Source: a virus. From it: a stretch of 30,339 bases of DNA. Below are positions 23,537 to 29,248 of the stretch, piece by piece. Every line of letters starts with the position of its first letter. The first letter of the stretch is position 1. Where the stretch lies: positions 1-30,339 of IMG/VR virus record IMGVR_UViG_3300045454_000009. One strand, 5' to 3'. A program made the translations under genes and the position numbers. The notes beneath the pieces are model-generated. The model saw only the letters and a program-made list of their open reading frames with translations, was not told the origin of the DNA and did not search any database.

Positions 23537-23905
23537 ATGGACCTAGCAACTGCAATCGGGGCCGTGGTCGGCGTCTTGGGGTTCGGCGCCACAGTCGCCG
23601 GGGCCTTCGTCGGCTATGGCAAGCTTAATGGCAAGGTGGAAGCCAACAACACGGAAATCAACGACCTCAAAGACGAGATCAAGCGCGTCTGGGTCGTCGC
23701 CACCGAGGCGCAGAAGTCGGCGCAGGCGGTGGATGGGCTCGCGTCGGCCGTCAGCCATTTGGGCCAACAGCTCACGAGCGAGATCAAGCATGTGGTCTCG
23801 ACGTTCGAGATTGAGACGCGGCACACCCGCGCGCAGCTGGCCGATATCAAAGACGAGTTGCGGGGACGATCGTCGCCGCGCTCGCGCTCGCAGGCGACGC
23901 AATGA
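23537..23905 (+). CDS. Membrane-anchored coiled-coil protein at the start of the lysis region
   Basis: The 122-residue product has an N-terminal membrane segment (AIGAVVGVLGFGATVAGAFV) followed by a long hydrophilic helical region (NNTEINDLKDEIKRVWVVAT, and KHVVSTFEIETRHTRAQLAD). The topology suggests a small membrane protein acting with the endolysin, such as a holin-associated or antiholin-like factor, but no family is recognised. The start at 23537 has AGGGGG upstream. Its stop overlaps the endolysin start (ATGA). Confidence 0.65.
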   Translation: MDLATAIGAVVGVLGFGATVAGAFVGYGKLNGKVEANNTEINDLKDEIKRVWVVATEAQKSAQAVDGLASAVSHLGQQLTSEIKHVVSTFEIETRHTRAQLADIKDELRGRSSPRSRSQATQ

Positions 23906-24438
23906 GCGCCGCAATTGTCACCCGAAAGCTTACCGTCCTGTTCTCGGGCATTGCGATCCTTGTCGGCGGCGGCTCCCTCTATGTGCGCGAGGGCTACAAG
24001 GAAAAGGCCTACAAGGACCCGGTTCACGGCGCGGCCAAGCCGACCGTCTGCATGGGCGTGACGGAAGGGGTTGTTCTCGGTCGCGTCTATAGTCCCGACG
24101 AATGCGCCCACATGCAGGCGCAGGCGCTGTTCAAGAACGGCGCGCCGATCATCGACTGTATGCCCGACAGCATCACGCCAGCCTTTGATCGCTACGTCTC
24201 CGAGCAAGTGGACCTCGCCTACAACATCGGAGGGCCAGGGGCCTACAAGCGGTCCAGCATGTGCCGGCGCTTCAAGGCGGCGGACTACAAGGGCGCCTGC
24301 GACGCGATCCTCCTCTACAAGTACGCTGGCAAGGTGGATTGCTCTCGACCGGGGAACCGCGTCTGCCCCGGCCTCTGGACCCGCCGACTGGAAAGCCACG
24401 CAGCCTGCATGAAGGCTATTCCCGAGGGGGCGCTCTGA
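23902..24438 (+). CDS. Endolysin, GH24 lysozyme, SAR (signal-arrest-release) type
   Basis: The 178-residue product starts with a weakly hydrophobic N-terminal segment (LTVLFSGIAILVGGGSLYV) directly before the catalytic region, as in R21-type SAR endolysins. The triad can be placed as Glu30 (REGYKEKAYKD), Asp39 (E-x8-D) and Thr48 (AKPTVCMGVT), with a three-residue insertion between Asp and Thr compared with T4 lysozyme. Several Cys residues (CMGV, DECAH, IDCM, MCRR, GACD) may form disulfides. It cleaves host peptidoglycan at lysis. It is coupled at both ends (ATGA before, TGATG after). Confidence 0.85.
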   Translation: MSAAIVTRKLTVLFSGIAILVGGGSLYVREGYKEKAYKDPVHGAAKPTVCMGVTEGVVLGRVYSPDECAHMQAQALFKNGAPIIDCMPDSITPAFDRYVSEQVDLAYNIGGPGAYKRSSMCRRFKAADYKGACDAILLYKYAGKVDCSRPGNRVCPGLWTRRLESHAACMKAIPEGAL

Positions 24439-25541
24439 TGCCCCAACCGGCCCGTCAAGAGGAGGGGACGCGGTCCTTCCAATCCGTCAGAGACCGCATC
24501 GAGGCCAAGCTTCGGGAAGGCTACCGGCCAAGAGGAATGGCTGGCTCCGGTCCTGGGGCGATCATCGCAGCGGCGGAGGAGTCCGTCCAAGAGGGCGAGT
24601 TCTCGTCGGTCGCTGCGTTTACGACCGCCGCTTACAAGCTCCCGCCCGCGTTTGAACCGGACTGGTCGCTCTACCGCCCCCAACGCTACCAGCAGCCCGT
24701 CCCGCTGTCCGTCGTGCAGCCTGCCATTGCGCCGGTTCCCGTGCTCCCATCGGGTCGCGCGCAACGGTTGCTGGTGATCGGGGATCTACACCAGGACCCC
24801 CGTCACCCCGACCGGCTGGACGTCATGACGTGGCTGGGTCGGATGGCGAGCGAGCATCGCCCCGAGCGGGTGATCCAGATTGGCGACTGGTCGACCAACG
24901 ACAGCGTCAACGCCCATGACGACAACTCAACCGAGGCCGCGCGCTACAAGCCGAAGATCAGGGACGATCTCGACAACCTGACAGCCTCCCACCAGGCGTG
25001 GCGCCGGGGCATGGCGGATGACTACCGGCCCAAGCTGGACGTGGTCCTAGGCAATCACGAGAATCGCCTGGAGCGCTTCGAGAACGCCAATCCCGAGGCG
25101 GTCGGAACCTACACGCGCGAGCGGGATCAGACCTTCGCGCAATTCGGCTGGCGGACCCGGCCCTATGGCGAGCTGTTCTATGTCGAGGGCGTGGCCTTCA
25201 CCCATCACCCTGTCAACGGGGCAGGGCGGGCGTTCGGCGGCAAGACCGGACCCCAGCGGGCGGCCAACGAAAGCACCGTCCCGGTTGTGTCAGGCCACAC
25301 CCATCGCCGGCAGGTTCACGACTCCCCCAAGATCGGCCCTATCGATGTCATTTCGATGGTCGAGGTTGGGTGCGGCCTCCCGTGGGGAACGGTCGAGGGG
25401 TACGCCAAGCATGCCCTGACGGGCTGGTGGTGGGGCACCGTCCTCATGACCGTCCAGAGCGGGGTGATCACCGACCTGAATTTCGTCAGTATGCTCACAA
25501 TCCGCGACCGTTACAGCGACGACGGAGGGGACCGGCAATGA
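24438..25541 (+). CDS. Calcineurin-like metallophosphoesterase
   Basis: The 367-residue product contains the five metallophosphoesterase blocks: VIGDLHQD near 113-120 (Asp116, His118), QIGDWSTND, VVLGNHENR, TFHHP-like AFTHHPVNG, and VVSGHTHRRQ. These bind the two metal ions. The N-terminal ~100 residues (RDRIEAKLREGYRPRGMAGS) look like a helical, possibly DNA-binding, extension. Phage members may act on nucleic acid or nucleotides; the substrate is unknown. It lies within the lysis region, which is unusual. ATG 24438 overlaps the endolysin stop. Confidence 0.85.
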   Translation: MPQPARQEEGTRSFQSVRDRIEAKLREGYRPRGMAGSGPGAIIAAAEESVQEGEFSSVAAFTTAAYKLPPAFEPDWSLYRPQRYQQPVPLSVVQPAIAPVPVLPSGRAQRLLVIGDLHQDPRHPDRLDVMTWLGRMASEHRPERVIQIGDWSTNDSVNAHDDNSTEAARYKPKIRDDLDNLTASHQAWRRGMADDYRPKLDVVLGNHENRLERFENANPEAVGTYTRERDQTFAQFGWRTRPYGELFYVEGVAFTHHPVNGAGRAFGGKTGPQRAANESTVPVVSGHTHRRQVHDSPKIGPIDVISMVEVGCGLPWGTVEGYAKHALTGWWWGTVLMTVQSGVITDLNFVSMLTIRDRYSDDGGDRQ

Positions 25542-25594
25542 AGGTGCTCCTCGCGCTCTGCCTGCTGCTGGTCCACTGCCGGGCGGGGTTTTGA
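25538..25594 (+). CDS. Tiny hydrophobic peptide, 18 aa (possible translational coupler)
   Basis: The ORF reads MKVLLALCLLLVHCRAGF. Its ATG overlaps the stop of the phosphoesterase gene and its stop overlaps the ATG at 25594, so it may serve only to couple translation between them. It is strongly hydrophobic with two Cys residues but too short for a sure gene call. Confidence 0.35.
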   Translation: MKVLLALCLLLVHCRAGF

Positions 25595-25779
25595 TGTGGC
25601 CCCTCCCGTTCTTCACCGAAGGGCTTCTGGTCGGCGTCTTCGCCTCCTGGCTCTGCTGGCGTGCGCCGTGGCGTGCGTCGCTACGTCGTGCGCGAAGCCG
25701 CCTGCGGAGACGTCTCAACCGTGGGGTCCGTGGCGTGGTGTCGATCCTTCGCGGGAGGTCGCGGCGTGACCACGGATGA
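25594..25779 (+). CDS. Small membrane protein with Arg-rich tail, 61 aa
   Basis: The N-terminus holds one hydrophobic stretch (WPLPFFTEGLLVGVFASWLC) and the remaining ~35 residues are very arginine-rich (RASLRRARSRLRRRLNRG). Positively charged tails after a single membrane helix are typical of small lysis-control proteins. ATG 25594 overlaps the tiny upstream ORF (TGATG). A TTG at 25591 would add one residue. Its 3' end overlaps the next gene by 14 nt. Confidence 0.5.
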   Translation: MWPLPFFTEGLLVGVFASWLCWRAPWRASLRRARSRLRRRLNRGVRGVVSILRGRSRRDHG

Positions 25780-25900
25780 AATCCTGGCCGTCCTCATCGG
25801 CGTCCTGATCGGCGTGGTGGTCGCCATCAAGATCATCGCCTGGCTGATGATCGCCGCCGGGAAGCTCCTCATGAGCTGGATTCACAAGGCAATGATATGA
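25766..25900 (+). CDS. Holin-like single-helix membrane protein, 44 aa
   Basis: GTG start at 25766 with a clear GGGAGG ~8 nt upstream. The product is almost wholly a long hydrophobic helix (ILAVLIGVLIGVVVAIKIIA, then WLMIAAGKLLMSW) and ends with a few polar residues. Size and single-pass topology fit a small holin or pinholin, and the spanin-like gene follows immediately (overlap at ATATGA). The function is inferred from context. Confidence 0.6.
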   Translation: MTTDEILAVLIGVLIGVVVAIKIIAWLMIAAGKLLMSWIHKAMI

Positions 25901-26298
25901 TCCCGTTCTCCTTCACCCCCCTGGCAGGCTACGCCCTAGCAGCGGCGATTGTCGTTGGCCTCTACCATGTGACGCCTGTCGTCGGGCCGGGGGCTAGGAT
26001 TGAGAGGCTGAGAGAAGACGTTAAGGCCGCGAAGGCTGAGACGTTGAAGGTGAGGGGAGAGCTTCAAACCTGCCAGCGGTCCCGCTCCACGCTGGAGGCC
26101 TCGATAGCGGCCCAAAATCAGGCCGTGGGGCGGCTTCGCGAGGAAAGCGAGGCCAGGGTAGCCGAGAGCGCCAAGGCCGTGCGCAGCGCCCGCGTTGTGG
26201 CCGAAAGCCATAGGCGGGAGATCGAGCGTCTGCGGGGCGTCAGGCTCGGGCCGGATGCGTGCGCCGAGGCGGATCGGCTGATTGTGGGAGCGCGATGA
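25897..26298 (+). CDS. Rz-like inner-membrane spanin
   Basis: The 133-residue product has one N-terminal membrane segment (LAGYALAAAIVVGLYHVTPV), then a long periplasmic coiled coil (IERLREDVKAAKAETLKVRG), and a C-terminal Cys (GPDACAEADRLI). That is the i-spanin pattern: it pairs with an outer-membrane lipoprotein (o-spanin) to fuse membranes in the last step of lysis. The likely partner is the lipoprotein at 26687, separated from it by one gene. Coupled to neighbours by 4-nt overlaps. Confidence 0.75.
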   Translation: MIPFSFTPLAGYALAAAIVVGLYHVTPVVGPGARIERLREDVKAAKAETLKVRGELQTCQRSRSTLEASIAAQNQAVGRLREESEARVAESAKAVRSARVVAESHRREIERLRGVRLGPDACAEADRLIVGAR

Positions 26299-26687
26299 TG
26301 CAGGTTTCAAGCAAGTTCCGCCGCTGGAAACATGAGGGCCGCGCCGGCCTGCACTATTGGTGCCAGGGCTGCGAGAAGATCCATGGCGTCGTCGTGGAGG
26401 GTTCCGCAGCGTGGAGCTTTAACGGCGACTACGAACGTCCGACTTTCACGCCTTCGGTGTTGGTCAGGAGCGGTCACTACGCGAGGGGCGGGGCGCCGGG
26501 GAACTGCTGGTGTGATTTCGAGGCGCGTACGGGCACGAAGTCGAACTTCACATGCACCGCCTGCCACACGTTCATCACCGATGGCCAAGTGCAGTTCCTG
26601 AACGATTGTAGCCACGTCTTGGCGGGGCAGACCCTGCCGCTGCCCGACCTGCCACCTGAGTATCAAGACGACGAGGAACCAACGTGA
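26295..26687 (+). CDS. DUF6527-like small phage protein
   Basis: The 130-residue product has the order I associate with DUF6527: HYWCQGCEKIHGVVVEG, WSFNGDYERPTFTPSVLVR, CWCDFEARTGTK, CTACHTFITDGQVQFLNDCS, then LAGQTLPLPDLP. The Cys/His pairs could bind a metal. The function is unknown. It stands between the i-spanin and the lipoprotein, with ATGA and TGATG overlaps on either side, so it is part of the lysis transcript. Confidence 0.8.
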   Translation: MMQVSSKFRRWKHEGRAGLHYWCQGCEKIHGVVVEGSAAWSFNGDYERPTFTPSVLVRSGHYARGGAPGNCWCDFEARTGTKSNFTCTACHTFITDGQVQFLNDCSHVLAGQTLPLPDLPPEYQDDEEPT

Positions 26688-26956
26688 TGCGCCCCTTGAT
26701 CGCAAGCCTTTTCGCCCTGACCCTCACCGCCTGCGCCACGCCGCGCGAGCCCGAGGTCCGAACGGTCGAGATCAAGGTTCCGGTCGCCGTCCCGTGCGCC
26801 GCGCCTCTGCCCGCCAAGCCTGACCTCGCCGACACCCCCGCCGCGCTCCAGGGCGCCGCGAACCTCGCCGAACGCGTCCGCCTTCTCCTGATCGGCCGCG
26901 AACAGCGCGACGGCTACATTGTCGAACTGGAGGCCAGCACGAAGGGGTGCCGCTAG
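26687..26956 (+). CDS. Rz1-like outer-membrane lipoprotein (probable o-spanin)
   Basis: The 89-residue product starts with a lipoprotein signal (MRPLIASLFALTLTACAT, lipobox LTAC, modified Cys16). A Pro-rich periplasmic region follows (PREPEVRTVEIKVPVAVPCA). The C-terminal helix ends in Cys. This matches o-spanin-type proteins of other phages, and it would pair with the coiled-coil spanin at 25897. GAGGA precedes either the ATG at 26687 or an in-frame GTG at 26684; the ATG has a good 10-nt spacing. It is the last rightward gene of normal size. Confidence 0.72.
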   Translation: MRPLIASLFALTLTACATPREPEVRTVEIKVPVAVPCAAPLPAKPDLADTPAALQGAANLAERVRLLLIGREQRDGYIVELEASTKGCR

Positions 26957-26989
26957 GGATTCCCCCGCCCCCATCCCTCCGCTATAGTG

Positions 26990-27085
26990 GGGGAGGTAGC
27001 TGCGGCGGGAGATTTCTATGCGCGAAGGTTGGGACGATATCGAAGGCTGGGGCGGCTCAACCCCTTAGGCCCGCAGCTACTCCCC
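26990..27085. repeat. Imperfect inverted repeat enclosing a mini-ORF at the convergent junction
   Basis: GGGGAGGTAGCTGCGG (26990-27005) pairs with CCGCAGCTACTCCCC (27071-27085) over ~15 bp with a single bulged G. The arms enclose 65 nt. A TATAGT -10-like hexamer lies at 26983-26988, just upstream. The right arm overlaps the end of the leftward gene at 27077. It may be a structured RNA, a bidirectional terminator or a processed element. Confidence 0.6.
27018..27068 (+). CDS. Mini-ORF inside the inverted repeat, 16 aa
   Basis: The ORF encodes MREGWDDIEGWGGSTP, with GGGAG 7 nt before the ATG and a TAG stop. It lies wholly inside the inverted repeat at 26990-27085. It is very short, so it may be a translated leader peptide, part of a structured RNA, or chance. 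The good ribosome site and the surrounding stem are the only support. Confidence 0.3.
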   Translation: MREGWDDIEGWGGSTP

Positions 27086-27283
27086 TCCCTGGTTGAGTGA
27101 GGCGCGGAGAAGGGACGAAAGCTCACGAACTTGGCCCTCCAGCGCCGCGATCCGGTCATCAGTCGATTCTTCATCAGGCCCGCAATAGCAGCACTCAGGT
27201 CCGCCATTCACGGCGCCCCAACAGCCAGGAAGGTGCCAGAGGCCGATCTCTGGATCGCTGAACCATTGGCAGCGTTCAATCAC
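27077..27283 (-). CDS. Small Cys-rich protein, 68 aa
   Basis: GTG start at 27283 with an excellent Shine-Dalgarno (AAGGAGG) and a 4-nt overlap with the gene upstream. The product has an aromatic/acidic N-terminus (CQWFSDPEIGLWHLPGCWGA), a Cys cluster (PECCYCGP) and a C-terminal helix (DDRIAALEGQVRELSSLLRA) like a short coiled coil. The Cys cluster may bind zinc. No family recognised. It is the last gene of the leftward operon, running into the inverted repeat. Confidence 0.7.
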   Translation of the reverse strand: MIERCQWFSDPEIGLWHLPGCWGAVNGGPECCYCGPDEESTDDRIAALEGQVRELSSLLRASLNQGGE

Positions 27284-27579
27284 CCCTCAACCTCCTTCGC
27301 CAGCGCGTCGATCATGGCGTACCGAATCCGAAGCGCGTTGAACGCGGTTAGTTGATCCGAAAGCAGACCGCCTTCGCCCCCTTCAAGGGATCGCAGCGCT
27401 TCGAGCGCCTTCGCGTCGGCCGGCGTCTTCGCATAACCGCGAATAGCCGCCAGCATTGCATCCATGTCCTGAAGGTTCGGCTTGCTTAGCACAGCCCTGA
27501 CGATATGCCCGATCTCCCGATCCGACTTCATCGCGTACCTTGGACCTAGACGGGCTCGGATGGACTGGATCATGGTCAT
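27280..27579 (-). CDS. Hypothetical helical protein, 99 aa
   Basis: The product is soluble and helical (SDREIGHIVRAVLSKPNLQD, AMLAAIRGYAKTPADAKALE, NALRIRYAMIDALAKEVEG). No domain is recognised. The start is uncertain: ATG 27579 and ATG 27573 both lack a clear Shine-Dalgarno, and an in-frame TTG lies at 27651. The 138-nt gap upstream may therefore contain a promoter or an unseen leader. Its stop overlaps the next gene. Confidence 0.65.
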   Translation of the reverse strand: MTMIQSIRARLGPRYAMKSDREIGHIVRAVLSKPNLQDMDAMLAAIRGYAKTPADAKALEALRSLEGGEGGLLSDQLTAFNALRIRYAMIDALAKEVEG

Positions 27580-27681
27580 TTCGGCGGGTCCGGTAGCAGA
27601 ACAGGGTTGAAATTTGGGGCCGATTACGCTAGCGAGTTGGTGTTGAGACAACTACGTCGCGGCTTCGGCCCCGGCTCAGGG

Positions 27682-27706
27682 TGGCCCCGCTTCGGTGGGG
27701 CCATTT
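27682..27706 (+). terminator. TTCG-loop hairpin with short T-run in the leftward operon
   Basis: TGGCCCCGC and GTGGGGCCA form a 9-bp stem with a TTCG tetraloop (27691-27694), followed on the plus strand by TTTCC. A second small TTCG hairpin lies at 27661-27670. The geometry reads as a rightward terminator, but the flanking genes run leftward. It may stop rightward read-through, or end an unannotated rightward RNA. This occupies most of the 138-nt gap at 27580-27717. Confidence 0.5.
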
Positions 27707-27717
27707 CCGTTTCAGGC

Positions 27718-27906
27718 TTATCTGCGAAATCCAGTCGGGCAGTCGCTTCGCGGGCAGACGTAACCCATAGCGTGACCCAACTCGATGCCACACACCGAGC
27801 ACCTGCCCTGCCCGACGAGCGAGGGAAGCATTGGACGTTCCAGAGGAAAGAGCGCCCGTTCAAGCCGCTCGACGCGACGCCGCAGTTCTGACAGCTCATC
27901 TTCCAC
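27718..27906 (-). CDS. Small coiled-coil / Cys-finger protein, copy A (62 aa)
   Basis: The N-terminus is a charged helix (EDELSELRRRVERLERALFP) and the C-terminus a Cys finger (CSVCGIELGHAMGYVCPRSD with a fourth Cys in DCPTG; spacing C-x2-C...C-x5-C). A paralogue lies at 28419 and shares 22 of the 25 N-terminal residues and 18 of 27 in the finger. Probably zinc-binding; function unknown. GTG start directly follows the upstream stop (TAGGTG) with GAGGGAGGG upstream. Confidence 0.75.
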   Translation of the reverse strand: MEDELSELRRRVERLERALFPLERPMLPSLVGQGRCSVCGIELGHAMGYVCPRSDCPTGFRR

Positions 27907-28086
27907 CTACCCGCCCTCCCTCTCAGCAAGCCCCCGGCCGATCTCTTCGCGGAGGGTTTGGATGATGCTGAGACCAAACAACATCAGCGCCTGTTTAGTC
28001 GGCTGCGACGTTTCGCGCGCCGTGGCCACTTCGATCCGCCTCTCCGCTCTCAGGCAGGCGTCGTATAGGAGTTGGGCGTCGGTCAT
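27907..28086 (-). CDS. Hypothetical helical protein, 59 aa
   Basis: A short, mainly helical product (TDAQLLYDACLRAERRIEVA, then KQALMLFGLSIIQTLREEIG). It starts by a 4-nt overlap with the gene upstream and has GGAAG before the ATG. Its TAG stop touches the GTG of copy A of the Cys-finger protein. No family recognised. Confidence 0.65.
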   Translation of the reverse strand: MTDAQLLYDACLRAERRIEVATARETSQPTKQALMLFGLSIIQTLREEIGRGLAEREGG

Positions 28087-28244
28087 GGGGCGTCGCTTCC
28101 GTGGTAGACTGCAACGGCGTGAATTTGCAGTTGATCGCGCCAATAAGCCTCTTCCTGCTCAGCCCAGTGCGCGTCCTCCATGGCCTTCCAGTAGGCGCGC
28201 TCCTCTTCACGGCGCCAGTATTCGGCCTCTTCCTGGCGTGCCAT
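28083..28244 (-). CDS. Small Glu/Trp/Tyr-rich helical protein, 53 aa
   Basis: A repetitive, charged helical sequence (RQEEAEYWRREEERAYWKAM, then EDAHWAEQEEAYWRDQL) in which E-x-x-Y-W units recur about every 15 residues. ATG 28244 lies 1 nt after the stop of the upstream gene (TGAAATG), favouring coupled translation. An in-frame ATG at 28280 would add 12 residues and overlap that gene. Unrecognised. Confidence 0.6.
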   Translation of the reverse strand: MARQEEAEYWRREEERAYWKAMEDAHWAEQEEAYWRDQLQIHAVAVYHGSDAP

Positions 28245-28245
28245 T

Positions 28246-28413
28246 TCAGCATAGTCCCCCACCCCCTTCCTCCCTCTCATGCACCGGGCACCGGGCGTTG
28301 AACCAGAACACGCGCTCGCCTTTGAGCATGATCCCCTCTCCGTGACGGTTATCCAGCACAGGACAGGTGCAGCCCTCTTCCAGGGCTTCGGGGGAGCCGG
28401 GGTTGGGGGTCAT
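28246..28413 (-). CDS. Small Cys/His phage protein with CxCPxxDNxHG motif, 55 aa
   Basis: The product reads GCTCPVLDNRHGEG at 14-27 (Cys15, Cys17, Asp21, Asn22, His24) and VFWFNARCPVH at 35-45 (Trp37, Cys42, His45). The same C-x-C-P-x2-D-N ... W ... C-P-x-H arrangement occurs in many small phage proteins of unknown function and suggests a metal-binding fold. Its start lies 5 nt after the upstream stop, with GGTGG ~10 nt before the ATG. An internal ATG at 28329 with GGAGAGG upstream gives 27 residues but would lose the first Cys pair. Confidence 0.72.
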   Translation of the reverse strand: MTPNPGSPEALEEGCTCPVLDNRHGEGIMLKGERVFWFNARCPVHEREEGGGGLC

Positions 28414-28418
28414 GACGT

Positions 28419-28634
28419 TTAGCCACCTAGGCCGGTTGGACAGTTATTGTGCGGGCAAACGTAGCCCATGGCGGGGCCTAGCAAGATGCCGCAAACAGCA
28501 CACTTCTGGCTGTGTCCCCAGGGGTATGGGGCGGGCTGAAGCGGCTGGTATGGCATCGGCCGTTCCAGCGGGAAGAGCGCCTGTTCAAGCCGCTCGATTC
28601 GGCGCCGCAGTTCGGAAAGTTCTTCCTCGCTCAC
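28419..28634 (-). CDS. Small coiled-coil / Cys-finger protein, copy B (71 aa)
   Basis: Paralogue of the protein at 27718: N-terminal helix EEELSELRRRIERLEQALFP, then a Pro-rich linker longer than in copy A, then CAVCGILLGPAMGYVCPHNN with the last Cys in NCPTG. GTG start overlaps the upstream gene (GTGA) with GGGAG before it. The four Cys suggest a zinc finger. The near-identity of the first 75 bases to copy A suggests recent duplication. Confidence 0.75.
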   Translation of the reverse strand: MSEEELSELRRRIERLEQALFPLERPMPYQPLQPAPYPWGHSQKCAVCGILLGPAMGYVCPHNNCPTGLGG

Positions 28635-28933
28635 TCGCTATCTCCCTGCTGGGGGTGGGGTGGTTCGCGACGCTGCTCTCGCAGGTGCTCGCGAAAATCG
28701 CTAATCCACCAAATCCACGGCTTGCCGGGGACGGCCTCAAACGCATCTTCGCCCAACGCGCGGAAGTGGTTTTGTTCGGAGACCCTGAGCCACTCGATAG
28801 TCGCACACACGTCTGGGAACTCGGCCAGCCAGCGGTAAGCCTCGCTCATGCAACTTCGTTGGTAGTGGTAGCGCTCGACGATGCGGAATGCCTCGGGCGC
28901 AAGCCAGCGGGCTAGGGCTTCACGAATGCTCAC
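28631..28933 (-). CDS. Hypothetical protein, 100 aa
   Basis: GTG start at 28933 with AGGGGGAAGG and a 4-nt overlap with the gene upstream. The product is helical and rich in aromatics (REALARWLAPEAFRIVERYH, then YRWLAEFPDVCATIEWLRV), with a Trp-rich middle (GKPWIWWISDFREHL). No family recognised, though the first ~30 residues look like a small amphipathic head. Confidence 0.7.
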   Translation of the reverse strand: MSIREALARWLAPEAFRIVERYHYQRSCMSEAYRWLAEFPDVCATIEWLRVSEQNHFRALGEDAFEAVPGKPWIWWISDFREHLREQRREPPHPQQGDSE

Positions 28934-29226
28934 GCCTTCCCCCTAACGGCATCAAGCGCTTCGATGGCGGCGCGGGCGATGTGTGACTGCGTCAGTTGCT
29001 CAAACACGGCTTCGGCCTCAGATCGGTCGTCGGATTCGAATACGGCCGAACCGTAGGCATCCGATGCTGGGTCGCGGAAGTCGCGCACGACGTACGGTTT
29101 GGACACGCCGTAGCCCGAATAGTCGTACCCGCCGTAAGGCCCCTCGCGACCAGCACAGCGCGCTCGATCAATCGCAGCCGCAACCGCTTCCACTTCTTCG
29201 TCTGTGGGGGTCAGGTTCTCGCTCAT
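28930..29226 (-). CDS. Hypothetical acidic protein, 98 aa
   Basis: ATG 29226 is preceded by AGGAAGGTGAG, one of the best ribosome sites on this strand. The product begins with TPTDEEVEAVAAAIDRARCA, passes through a Gly/Tyr-rich stretch (GPYGGYDYSGYG), and ends in two helices (SEAEAVFEQLTQSHIARAAI). Small phage proteins with the 'tdeeveavA.Ai..a' start are common, but their role is unknown. Confidence 0.72.
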   Translation of the reverse strand: MSENLTPTDEEVEAVAAAIDRARCAGREGPYGGYDYSGYGVSKPYVVRDFRDPASDAYGSAVFESDDRSEAEAVFEQLTQSHIARAAIEALDAVRGKA

Positions 29227-29248
29227 CTCACCTTCCTAGGATGGGGGG

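Noticed and set aside
26990-27085. tmRNA, SRP RNA or tRNA-like identity for the inverted-repeat element
   Set aside because: I could not place the conserved loops of any of these RNAs; only the outer stem and one weak inner pairing (GGTTG with CAACC) are visible.
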